Assembly (NCBI GenBank): GCA_964342385.1
Contig: CAYFGP010000001.1
Coordinates: 102,813 to 166,812, forward strand
Length of the DNA: 64,000 nt
Origin: Oceanospirillum sp964342385
GTDB taxonomy: Bacteria > Pseudomonadota > Gammaproteobacteria > Pseudomonadales > Halomonadaceae
Reading direction: 5' to 3'
In this document: positions 8,884 through 16,603 of the stretch, in pieces
Position numbering within the stretch: the first letter of the stretch is position 1
Layout of the letters: the number at the start of each line of letters is the position of its first letter
Made by a program: the position numbers and the translations under genes
The notes under the pieces: generated by a model
Databases searched by the model: none
What the model saw: only the letters and a program-made list of their open reading frames with translations
Told to the model about the DNA's origin: nothing

Positions 8884-10032
8884 TTAAACCAACAAGTGCT
8901 CCAGAATACCACGATAGATACCGGTCAGTTTATTCAGATCATCGGCCAGAATATGCTCATTCACTTTGTGGATGGTGGCATTACAAGGGCCTAATTCCAC
9001 TACCTGAGTACCGGTTGGAGCAATAAAGCGACCATCAGAGGTACCGCCTGAGGTGGACAGTTCGGTATCAATACCCGTAGCATCTTTAATCGACTCACGA
9101 CAAGCGCTAACCAGAGTGCCTTCTGGCGTTAAAAACGGCAGACCGTTCACCGTCCAGTTGGCTTCATAATCAATACCGTGCTTGTCCAGAATACCTTCAG
9201 CACGCATCTTCAGGCTATCAACGGTCTGCTCGGTAGAGAAGCGAAAGTTAAACACAATTTCCACATCACCCGGGATTACATTGGTTGCGCCTGTACCGCC
9301 ATTGATATTGGAGATCTGGAAGCTAGTCGCTGGGAAATAGTCATTACCATGATCCCAGTGTTCCGCAGACAGTTCTGCCAGTGCCGGGGCTACTTCGTGG
9401 ATCGGGTTACGGGCCAGATGTGGATAAGCCACGTGTCCCTGTACACCGTGTACTTTCAGTTTACAGCCCAGAGAACCGCGACGACCGTTTTTGATAATGT
9501 CACCGGTTTGATTGGTACTGGATGGCTCACCGACAATACACCAGGTCATCTTTTCGCCACGGGCTTCAAGATGCTCAACCACTTTTACCGTACCGTTAAC
9601 GGCAGGGCCTTCCTCATCAGAGGTGATCAGAAACGCGATAGAGCCCTTGTGATCCGGATGTTCAGCGATAAATTCTTCACAGGCTACAACCATAGAGGCC
9701 AGACTGCCTTTCATATCGGCGGCACCACGGCCATACAGCATGCCATCTTCGCCAATGCACGGCTCAAATGGAGGGTGATCCCAGCGAGCTTCAGGGCCGG
9801 TGGGCACCACATCGGTGTGACCAGCCAGGGCTAGGACAGGAGCTTCGGTACCACGGCGGGCCCAGAAGTTATCTACCTCACCAAAACGCAGACGTTCCAC
9901 GGTAAAACCGATGGCTTCCAAGCGCTGAATCATCAGCTCCTGACAACCGGCATCTTCCGGGGTAACTGAACGGCGGCTGATCAGATCAAAAGCCAGTTCC
10001 AGAGTAGGAGTAAGGGTGTTGTCTGCGGACAT
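8884..10032 (-). CDS. dapE: Succinyl-diaminopimelate desuccinylase
   Basis: A 382-aa M20 zinc metallohydrolase that converts N-succinyl-LL-diaminopimelate to LL-DAP and succinate in lysine and peptidoglycan synthesis. Metal and catalytic residues are visible: His72 and Asp74 in GHTDVV, Asp106 in GRGAADMKGS, and the Glu140-Glu141 pair in TSDEEGPA. STSGGTSDGRF and ELGPCNATIHKVNEH near the C-terminus are DapE signatures separating it from ArgE. An AGGAGG lies upstream. It is far from dapD and dapC (54-57 kb), so the pathway is not a single operon here. Confidence 0.95.
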   Translation of the reverse strand: MSADNTLTPTLELAFDLISRRSVTPEDAGCQELMIQRLEAIGFTVERLRFGEVDNFWARRGTEAPVLALAGHTDVVPTGPEARWDHPPFEPCIGEDGMLYGRGAADMKGSLASMVVACEEFIAEHPDHKGSIAFLITSDEEGPAVNGTVKVVEHLEARGEKMTWCIVGEPSSTNQTGDIIKNGRRGSLGCKLKVHGVQGHVAYPHLARNPIHEVAPALAELSAEHWDHGNDYFPATSFQISNINGGTGATNVIPGDVEIVFNFRFSTEQTVDSLKMRAEGILDKHGIDYEANWTVNGLPFLTPEGTLVSACRESIKDATGIDTELSTSGGTSDGRFIAPTGTQVVELGPCNATIHKVNEHILADDLNKLTGIYRGILEHLLV

Positions 10033-10375
10033 AGGGTTGATATCCTCCTGGTGACATGCAGGTCAAATGACTGGTAAATCAAGGCGCATTATCATACCGG
10101 AAAGCAGGGTTATAGTCCTGTACAAAATTTAACCAGTATTGGCTCAGGCCTATGGTTATTAGCGTTGGAAAAGTTATCAGCAACTTATCCACAAGCCGAT
10201 GCAGTATCTCTGTGGAAAGTGTCTTTTAGCTGACTTATCCAACAGGCTTTATCAGGGAAAGCCGCTAGATTATTAGTAAACCAAAGCAAGTAGTGAAAGC
10301 TAACTTTTTGCGAATAAGTTTTCTATTAGTGAATCTACTTTGTTGTCTATCAGTAAACATGGAGTGTAGACTGAG
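10033..10375. other. Intergenic region between dapE and the toxin-antitoxin pair
   Basis: Noncoding region holding the divergent promoters. It contains an exact TTATCCACA (10185-10193), which matches a DnaA box, but isolated; no origin-like cluster is present. Confidence 0.5.
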
Positions 10376-10633
10376 ATGTATCAACTGCATTACCGCAAAT
10401 CAGCGCTTAAGGTTCTCCAGAGCATGCCGATTGCCGTTCGGCAAAAACTACTACAAGAGCTTAACCAGATTGCACTAGACCCTTTCCAATATTCAGGTGA
10501 TTGGAAACCACTACAAGGCTCCGAATTTTGGCGTTTAAGGGTAGGAAAATGGCGAGTTATCTGCGATATCCAGCAAGGAGAACTGGTACTACTGGTGGTA
10601 AAAATAGGTGCCAGGGGGGATGTTTATAAATGA
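10376..10633 (+). CDS. RelE/ParE-superfamily toxin of a type II toxin-antitoxin system
   Basis: An 85-aa basic protein with the compact RelE fold pattern: MYQLHYRKSALKVLQSMP helix region, then FWRLRVGKWRVICDIQQGELVLLVVKIGARGDVY, where the central R-x-R/K-x-G-x-WR-V strand and terminal GARGDVY match mRNA-interferase toxins. The stop overlaps the antitoxin ATG (ATGA), so the toxin precedes the antitoxin, as in higBA-type operons. The target (ribosome-dependent mRNA cleavage versus gyrase) cannot be told from sequence. Confidence 0.85.
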   Translation: MYQLHYRKSALKVLQSMPIAVRQKLLQELNQIALDPFQYSGDWKPLQGSEFWRLRVGKWRVICDIQQGELVLLVVKIGARGDVYK

Positions 10634-11013
10634 ATGCTCAGATTATTGAAAAAGATGGCCAACCCGAGTGGGCTGTTATTCCCTTTGCGGAATATAAACA
10701 GTTATTAGAGTTAGCCGAAAGGGCACAAGATATCTCGGAAGCGAAACAAGCCAAGCAAAGCATTTCGGAGGGAGAAGAAGAGACAATCCCAGCCGAAATT
10801 GTAAACCGTCTGTTTCTTGAACAGGAAAATCCACTTAAGGTATGGCGTGAATATCGCGGTTTAACTCAGGATGAGTTGGCTCAAGCGGCTAATGTGGGTA
10901 AATCCTATATTTCTCAGATTGAAACGGGCAAAAAGACTGGTTCAGTTAAGGTGATTAAAGCCTTGGCAGATGTTCTGCAATTGGATATGGATGATCTTAT
11001 TGCTGCTGTTTGA
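10630..11013 (+). CDS. XRE-type antitoxin
   Basis: A 127-aa two-part protein. The N-terminal part (1-35, QPEWAVIPFAEYKQLLELAE) resembles the Phd/YefM-like strand-helix region that contacts toxins. The C-terminal part (about 68-122, VWREYRGLTQDELAQAANVGKSYISQIETGKKTG) is a helix-turn-helix of the XRE family that should bind the operon's own operator. It overlaps the toxin stop codon by four bases. Autorepression is expected from the family, though no operator was identified. Confidence 0.85.
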   Translation: MNAQIIEKDGQPEWAVIPFAEYKQLLELAERAQDISEAKQAKQSISEGEEETIPAEIVNRLFLEQENPLKVWREYRGLTQDELAQAANVGKSYISQIETGKKTGSVKVIKALADVLQLDMDDLIAAV

Positions 11014-11104
11014 AACACTATTTAAAAAAAGCCTGTATAAAGATAAGCGGAATAAACAGAAAAGGTTAATCCATTGACTAAGCCATGTTGTCCATAACCA
11101 AGGC

Positions 11105-11127
11105 AAAAAAGCCGGGCAGTGCCCGGC
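11105..11127 (-). terminator. Terminator of the FAD oxidoreductase gene
   Basis: GCCGGGC/GCCCGGC with a 3-nt loop has six A residues on its left side, i.e. a U tract for minus-strand transcripts. Confidence 0.85.
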
Positions 11128-11198
11128 GAAAACGGCAGAGCTGCACTTTAGGTAAACGATTGATTCATCCGATAACACGGGGTGTATTAAAGGGAGGA

Positions 11199-12584
11199 TT
11201 AAAACCGGGATACCGAAAAGTAGTGAGTGGGCATAAAAGGATTCTCGTGCTCAGAGATCGCCAACATCAGCTCTGCCGTGACAGCCGCTTGCGTTAAGCC
11301 AAGGTGTTGATTACCAAAGGCAAACAGCAGTTGGTTATGTTCAGGGTGTTGATCAATTACGGGTAAAGAATCCGGCAGTGTTGGACGATGGCCCATCCAC
11401 TGTTCGCAATCCTTTTCTATTGTGGGCTTCAAGGTCGGCAGCAACTGCTGAGTATGGTGTTTCAACACATCAAAACGACGTTGAATCGGGCCTCTTTTTA
11501 ACCCTCCCAGCTCTGTCATACCCACCGCTCTTAAGCCAGACTCCAAAGGTGTCAGTACAAAACGACGTTCCGCTGAACCTATGGCGTGTTGTAGCTTATG
11601 TTGCTGTTTGGGCAGGGTGATGTGATAGCCCCTTTCTGCTTCCAACGGCACCTTGAGATTCAAATCAGCCAGTAACTTTTTACCCCAGGCTCCGGTGCAG
11701 AGTACGGCTTTATCAAAGCGATAGTCAGGAAACCGTTCATTGTTTAATGGCTTATTTGTTTTCGTCTGGACAACATCGGTTTTAACCTGCATCTGTTTTT
11801 TTTCAACGCCATTATTCTGCGTTGTTTCAGGCTCAAGCCGTTTTACCTCAGCCTGAATAAAGTGCCCGCCTTGATCAATAAACGCCTGGAACAACTTTTC
11901 ACACAGTTGATAAGGATCTTTTACCCGGCAAGCCTGTGGAAAAAACACCCCATGACTCAGCTGTTGGGCCAGTTCGGGTTCCAGTTTGGCTAGGGCTTCC
12001 CCTTCTACGTATTCACAGGGAATATCCGCCGAGTGCATATAACGCATATGCTGTTGAGCCGCGGGTTTGTTCTGCTCCGATTCCCACACCAGCAGATAAC
12101 CGGCGGGTACGATCTCATCCTGTGCATCAATAGAGCCTAGTAGACGCTGCCATGCGGGTACGGACTCACGATTAAGCTGAGTCAGTGCTTCCCGGCTATG
12201 ACTGGCATTGTTCGGGTGGGCCGCTTTAATAAAACGTCCTAACCAGGGTAAGGCCTTCAGCAGGTGATTCCAGGGCAGGCAAACCGGACCTTTGGGGTTG
12301 AGCCATAAGCGCGGTGCCTGTTTTAAGGTATCCACAGTGGATAGGGGATCAATCAGTTCAGTGGCCAGATAACCGGCATTACCAAAAGATGCACCCTTAC
12401 CCGGTAAATCACGATCAAACAGAGTGACCTGATAACCCTTAGCCTGCGCCTGCAGTGCGCAGCATAAACCCACCACTCCGGCACCGATAATCGCCAGTGT
12501 TTTCTCTGTCGTTGGATTTGAGCCTATCGCCTCATGCTGAGATGAAGCTGAATCCATAGATGATAGAGAAGTAGTTATCGTCAT
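11199..12584 (-). CDS. FAD-dependent D-amino-acid dehydrogenase-like oxidoreductase
   Basis: A DadA/DAO-family flavoprotein of about 461 aa. The N-terminal Rossmann motif AIIGAGVVGLCCALQAQAKG ends in the acidic residue of TLFDRD for FAD binding. The C-terminal part contains GLRAVGMTELGG, GHRPTLPDSLPVI and GNQHLGLTQAAVTA, typical of D-amino acid or imino acid dehydrogenases. I prefer the ATG at 12584, preceded by CAGGACAAATT, over ATGs at 12605-12608. A low-complexity stretch (about 255-290, rich in Gln, Thr, Lys, Asn) is an insertion relative to DadA. Neighbours (antiporter, OCD-family reductase, AraC regulator) suggest catabolism or stereoinversion of a D-amino acid such as D-proline; the substrate is inferred. 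Confidence 0.8.
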   Translation of the reverse strand: MTITTSLSSMDSASSQHEAIGSNPTTEKTLAIIGAGVVGLCCALQAQAKGYQVTLFDRDLPGKGASFGNAGYLATELIDPLSTVDTLKQAPRLWLNPKGPVCLPWNHLLKALPWLGRFIKAAHPNNASHSREALTQLNRESVPAWQRLLGSIDAQDEIVPAGYLLVWESEQNKPAAQQHMRYMHSADIPCEYVEGEALAKLEPELAQQLSHGVFFPQACRVKDPYQLCEKLFQAFIDQGGHFIQAEVKRLEPETTQNNGVEKKQMQVKTDVVQTKTNKPLNNERFPDYRFDKAVLCTGAWGKKLLADLNLKVPLEAERGYHITLPKQQHKLQHAIGSAERRFVLTPLESGLRAVGMTELGGLKRGPIQRRFDVLKHHTQQLLPTLKPTIEKDCEQWMGHRPTLPDSLPVIDQHPEHNQLLFAFGNQHLGLTQAAVTAELMLAISEHENPFMPTHYFSVSRF

Positions 12585-12710
12585 AATTTGTCCTGACTGA
12601 TTCATCATTGCCTAGGGTGATTGTCTTGCAGTGCGACTATTTGGATTGCTGTTTAAGCAATTTAAATAGTCGCTTGAGCTAGCTAGGGCATAACAGGGCT
12701 GAGCTTATGA

Positions 12711-14216
12711 TCAGGCCTCTGCCGTTTCCTTATCTATTTTCTTAGCCGCTTCTTTTGCTGATGGCTCTTTTGCACTCTTCTGTTTGCTGCCGCTTGTGGT
12801 CACCTCATCGGCTTTAGGAGAAAACAAACCGGTTTGCGCATAGAAGATACCGATTGCAGGCGACAGCCAGCAAGCAAACGCCAGTGGAGCATAGAGCAGA
12901 TTACTGTAATCACCGGAGGCTACGGTCAGACCCAGTGCACCGATGACAAACGCTCCACCCGCATTCCAAGGGATCAAGGGTGATACCAGAGTGCCGCCCT
13001 CTTCAATGGCGCGGGACAAATTCAGGCGGCTGTAACCGATACGATCATACTCAGGACCATACATACGACCAGGCAGTGCGATGGACAGATAAACATCACC
13101 GGATACTGCATTGGTGGTGACTGAAGTCAGAATGGCATTGGTCTGCAGACCACGGTAGCTGCGGGTCAGGTGCGACAGTTTATTGACAATGGCTTCCAGA
13201 CAGCGGGTACGTTCCAGAGCACCACCATAAGCAAGAGCAAACATCATCAGCGTTACTACCCAGGTCATGGAGGAAACACCACCACGATTCAGCAAGCTGT
13301 TTAACGCATCATTATTGGTTTCGATACTAAAACCACCGTGGGCAAAGCTCAGCAACTGATTCAGGTTGTAGTCGTAGTTTGCCCAGGCGACCAAGGCACC
13401 GGAAACAAAACCGATAAACAGCGCAGGAATCGGAGCGACCTTAAAAAAGGCCAGTGACATGACGATGATCAATGGCAGCAAGGGCAGAAAGCCCAGAGCG
13501 AAGTGCTCTGCCAGACCATTTTGAAACGCATTGATCTGCCCCAACTGGCTGTTATCAGCACTGGTACCACCCACCAACAGATAGATGACAAAAGCGATCA
13601 CCATGGCAGGAACCGTGGTCGGCATCATATTGCGGATATGGTCGAACACATTGGTCTCGGTCACCGCTGCAGCCAGGTTTGTGGTATCTGACAGAGGGGA
13701 AACCTTATCGCCAAAAAAAGCACCGGATACAACAGCACCAGCAGTCCAGTACAGCGGTACATCAAAAGCGGTACCGATACCCACCAGGGCTAAACCCACG
13801 GTGCCGACAGTGGTCCAGCTGGAGCCGATAGACAGAGAAACTACAGAACACAGCAGCATCGTCGCGGCCAGGAACCAGGCGGGGTCGATCACCTCCAGAC
13901 CGTAATAGATCAGAGTGGGTACCGTGCCACTGGCGATCCAGGTGCTCAGTAGCATACCCACGACAATCAGGGTGGCAATAGAAGGCATTGCCACATGAAT
14001 CACATGAAACGCGCCTTTTTCGATATCTTGCCAGCGATAACCTTGTGCCCAACCGACAATGGCGGTAATGGCAAAGCCCAGGGCCAGTGCTATATGCGGG
14101 GTAAAGTCATCGTAATAGAAAATCTGGATACCCAGCAACACGATGGTAGAGATAATCGGGATCAGCGCGATACTGACCGACGGCATAGGGAGATCAGGAG
14201 ACTTATTATTCGTCAT
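12711..14216 (-). CDS. NhaC family Na+/H+ (or Na+/solute) antiporter
   Basis: A 501-aa polytopic membrane protein with about 11 hydrophobic segments. Family motifs include GAVVSGAFFGDKVSPLSDTTNLA (conserved SPLSDTT loop) and SRAIEEGGTLVSPLIPWNAGGAF. The last 40 residues are a cytoplasmic tail rich in Lys, Ala and Glu. NhaC-family members include classical Na+/H+ antiporters and MleN-type malate/lactate exchangers. Its place between an amino-acid dehydrogenase and an OCD-family gene suggests that it could exchange an organic substrate with Na+. GGAG precedes the ATG. Confidence 0.85.
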   Translation of the reverse strand: MTNNKSPDLPMPSVSIALIPIISTIVLLGIQIFYYDDFTPHIALALGFAITAIVGWAQGYRWQDIEKGAFHVIHVAMPSIATLIVVGMLLSTWIASGTVPTLIYYGLEVIDPAWFLAATMLLCSVVSLSIGSSWTTVGTVGLALVGIGTAFDVPLYWTAGAVVSGAFFGDKVSPLSDTTNLAAAVTETNVFDHIRNMMPTTVPAMVIAFVIYLLVGGTSADNSQLGQINAFQNGLAEHFALGFLPLLPLIIVMSLAFFKVAPIPALFIGFVSGALVAWANYDYNLNQLLSFAHGGFSIETNNDALNSLLNRGGVSSMTWVVTLMMFALAYGGALERTRCLEAIVNKLSHLTRSYRGLQTNAILTSVTTNAVSGDVYLSIALPGRMYGPEYDRIGYSRLNLSRAIEEGGTLVSPLIPWNAGGAFVIGALGLTVASGDYSNLLYAPLAFACWLSPAIGIFYAQTGLFSPKADEVTTSGSKQKSAKEPSAKEAAKKIDKETAEA

Positions 14217-14306
14217 TGTTAATGCTCCAGGGACTGAAGTCCGTGTGTTATGTTTTTTTGGAGTGGGTGATCTGCCCCAAAACGGAGCAGACCGGGAATG
14301 CTTTAT

Positions 14307-14342
14307 TGTTATCTGTACTGTTATCTGTATTGTTATCTGCGG
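14307..14342. repeat. Three tandem 12-bp repeats upstream of the NhaC-family gene
   Basis: TGTTATCTGTAC, TGTTATCTGTAT and TGTTATCTGCGG follow one another without a gap, 90-125 bases before the antiporter start codon. They could be regulator half-sites (GATAACA on the minus strand) or a slippage product. Confidence 0.75.
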
Positions 14343-14400
14343 TATCGGCTAGAAAGTCCGTATTGTGGTGGACTTAATACCGTCTATATATCCAGATCGT

Positions 14401-15354
14401 TTATTGAGAACGCTGATAGGCGAGAATGGCGGCAGCCAGATCTTCTCTGGAATCACCAACTGATTTAAAGACCGTGATGCTTTGTGTCGGATCATCCAGT
14501 TGAGCCCGGCCCTGATGTTGGCCGGAACACAGCTCGGTAAATTCCGCCTGAATATCTTGTGCTGTGATAGCGCCTTGCTGAATAGGGCTGATTAGATCTC
14601 CTGTTTCAGATAGAGCTCCGGCACGGGTATCCACAAAGATTTCCCCTCGTTGCATGACACAGTTATCCGCTTCACGCATCTCAGGGGTAAAGCTGCCGAC
14701 CAGATCCAGATGTGTACCGGGTTTGAGCCAATCACCTTGAATTAATGGTTCGGTTGCCATGGTGGCACAGCTGATCAGATCCACCTGACCGGCGACATTG
14801 GCCAGATCAGCAACAGGGCAAACCTGAGCATCAATATCTTGCTCAACCAGCTGATCCACTAAGGCTTGTGAAGCCTGTTCTGAGCGATCCCACACCCAAA
14901 CTTTAGTGATAGGACGCACACTCATATGGGCTGGAATCAAACGCTGCCCCATACGACCGGCACCGACCATCAGCATGCTGTGAGTATCCTCACGGGACAG
15001 ATAACGAGAGGCCATAGCAGAAGCTGCTGCGGTACGACGAGCAGTAACCTCATTACCATCCAGTTGAGCCAGTGGCCGACCGCTTTGACCGCAGCTAAGG
15101 GTGTAATGACTAGTCAGGCCCGGCAGACCACGGCTGTTATTGCCGGGAAAGACGTTCACTTGTTTCACACCCAGATACTCCCCCTCTAACCACGCAGGCA
15201 TCAGCAACAGGGTCGCATCGGGATCACCTGGAACTGGCATGGTGTGATGGTGACGAACAGGCGCGCCGACTTCACGGGTAAAGACACCTTCCAGTGCCTG
15301 AATCAGCTCATGCCAGGGCAGTAAACGACAAACGTCTTGTGCATCAATTTGCAT
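14401..15354 (-). CDS. Ornithine cyclodeaminase / mu-crystallin family protein (probable ketimine or pyrroline-2-carboxylate reductase)
   Basis: A 317-aa member of the OCD/mu-crystallin family, with LGVKQVNVFPGN carrying the substrate-binding Lys and a Rossmann motif VGAGRMGQRLIPAHMSVRPI (about 131-150). The AHxxVRPI variant is common in delta1-pyrroline-2-carboxylate (ketimine) reductases. It is cytosolic and NAD(P)H-dependent by family. Paired with the DadA-like enzyme, a route D-imino acid to cyclic imine to L-imino acid is plausible but inferred. AGAGAG precedes the start. The divergent AraC regulator shares its upstream region. Confidence 0.8.
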   Translation of the reverse strand: MQIDAQDVCRLLPWHELIQALEGVFTREVGAPVRHHHTMPVPGDPDATLLLMPAWLEGEYLGVKQVNVFPGNNSRGLPGLTSHYTLSCGQSGRPLAQLDGNEVTARRTAAASAMASRYLSREDTHSMLMVGAGRMGQRLIPAHMSVRPITKVWVWDRSEQASQALVDQLVEQDIDAQVCPVADLANVAGQVDLISCATMATEPLIQGDWLKPGTHLDLVGSFTPEMREADNCVMQRGEIFVDTRAGALSETGDLISPIQQGAITAQDIQAEFTELCSGQHQGRAQLDDPTQSITVFKSVGDSREDLAAAILAYQRSQ

Positions 15355-15686
15355 CTTGAACTCTCTGTTTTATTGTTCTGCATTTTTATTGTCGGCATGT
15401 TAGCAAGCTGACCGGGCAGGTCTTTGACCGGTTCTATGCTGTTTTTGACTCAGACTCTGTTTCTGTCAGTTTCATGTTTCTTGTGTAGGCTGAAAACCCA
15501 TATTGATGCATAACCCTAGCCTTAACGCCCATATAGACCCATAAGCTTGAAACCCATATAGACGTTTCTCGGAGGATGGTGTTAGGCTAAAAAGCAGATT
15601 TCAGTAGCGTGACAAGACATATTGAAGCTGAACTCTCAGCTTATTCCATCACCTGATTTACCTGTGAATAATGTATCCCGAAATCC
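15355..15686. other. Divergent promoter region, OCD-family gene / araC-type gene
   Basis: Noncoding 332 bases. The half nearest the regulator holds three direct repeats with core CCCATATwGA (15497-15568); the half nearest the OCD gene is low in recognisable structure. Confidence 0.6.
15497..15568 (+). promoter_or_regulatory. Three direct repeats, candidate AraC-type operator
   Basis: CCCATATTGATGCATAA (15497-15513), CCCATATAGACCCATAAG (15528-15545) and CCCATATAGACGTTTC (15553-15568) are in the same orientation, with starts 31 and 25 bases apart. AraC-family proteins typically bind direct repeats like these. The last copy ends about 120 bases before the regulator's ATG. Confidence 0.6.
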
Positions 15687-16493
15687 ATGCATAGCCTGAT
15701 TCGACGTAACCTGATTGCTCATCAGAGCGGACAACACTGCCATGACTTTTCTCAGATCCTGATTGGATGGAAGGGACGCATGGCCTGTGAGCTGCTGCAT
15801 GCCGGTGGGGATTATCTGACACAGGGTTCCTTTGCTGTGGTGCCGGGGCAGGAATCTCACCTGTTTCATGGCCTGAGTGACGATTGTGAGTTGCTGGTGC
15901 TGGATATTCCTAACGCAGATCCACTGGTCAGTGCCATCGAGCAAAGTTCCGATATCTCTCTGTATCAGGATTGGTTACAGACGCCGCGTTTTGCACAGAT
16001 CACAACTGAGACAGCGCCGTTATTGGAATTTGCTTCTACACGGCTGCAACAACGTAGCGACAAGGTATCCGCCGCATTAAGCTGTCAGCTATTGCCATTA
16101 TTACTGCTGCAGTTGCGTATGCCCGGTGAGGTGAGTGAGCAAGATATTCTGACTTCAAGCGGTAGCGGTAAATCCCGTATTGATGAGTGGCAACTTAACC
16201 GCTTGATTGATCGCCATCTGTCAGAGCCGCTGGATAATCAACAACTGGCAGATCACTTCTATCTCAGTCAAAGTCATTTTTATACGCTGTTTAATCGCCA
16301 GTTTGCCATGGCTCCACAACAATATGTGGCACAACGACGTATCAATAAAGCCCGAGAGCTACTGCAAACGACACCCTTATCCCAATTAGCGATCGCCGAA
16401 GAGCTGGGCTTTGCTGACGCCTCCAGCTTATCCCGCGCCTATAAAAAACACTTTGGGCATACACCTGGGCAGGCACGCAAAAGAGCGCATTAA
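15687..16493 (+). CDS. AraC family transcriptional regulator
   Basis: A 268-aa regulator. The N-terminal part (about 10-100, with HQSGQHCHDFSQILIGWKG and GSFAVVPGQESHLF) is a cupin-like ligand-binding domain. The C-terminal about 95 residues carry two helix-turn-helix motifs (LADHFYLSQSHFYTLFNRQFAMAP and IAEELGFADASSLSRAYKKHFG). It is transcribed away from the OCD/antiporter/dehydrogenase genes and probably controls them through the repeats at 15497-15568. Inducer unknown. Only a weak ribosome-binding site is visible. Confidence 0.88.
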   Translation: MHSLIRRNLIAHQSGQHCHDFSQILIGWKGRMACELLHAGGDYLTQGSFAVVPGQESHLFHGLSDDCELLVLDIPNADPLVSAIEQSSDISLYQDWLQTPRFAQITTETAPLLEFASTRLQQRSDKVSAALSCQLLPLLLLQLRMPGEVSEQDILTSSGSGKSRIDEWQLNRLIDRHLSEPLDNQQLADHFYLSQSHFYTLFNRQFAMAPQQYVAQRRINKARELLQTTPLSQLAIAEELGFADASSLSRAYKKHFGHTPGQARKRAH

Positions 16494-16603
16494 ATGCTCT
16501 TGCCCTGTTGTTGAGTTCTATTAACCTATCATTGATACCACTTGTATTTTCCAGATTAATCGGCTGACACGCTTCCCTTTGTTGACCAAAGACCCTTTGA
16601 TCG

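Noticed and set aside
10185..10193. Exact DnaA-box matches (TTATCCACA or its complement) at 3352, 9419, 10185, 17182 and 47445
   Set aside because: They are widely separated and mostly inside genes, with no A/T-rich unwinding region or dnaA/dnaN neighbours, so this is not a replication origin.
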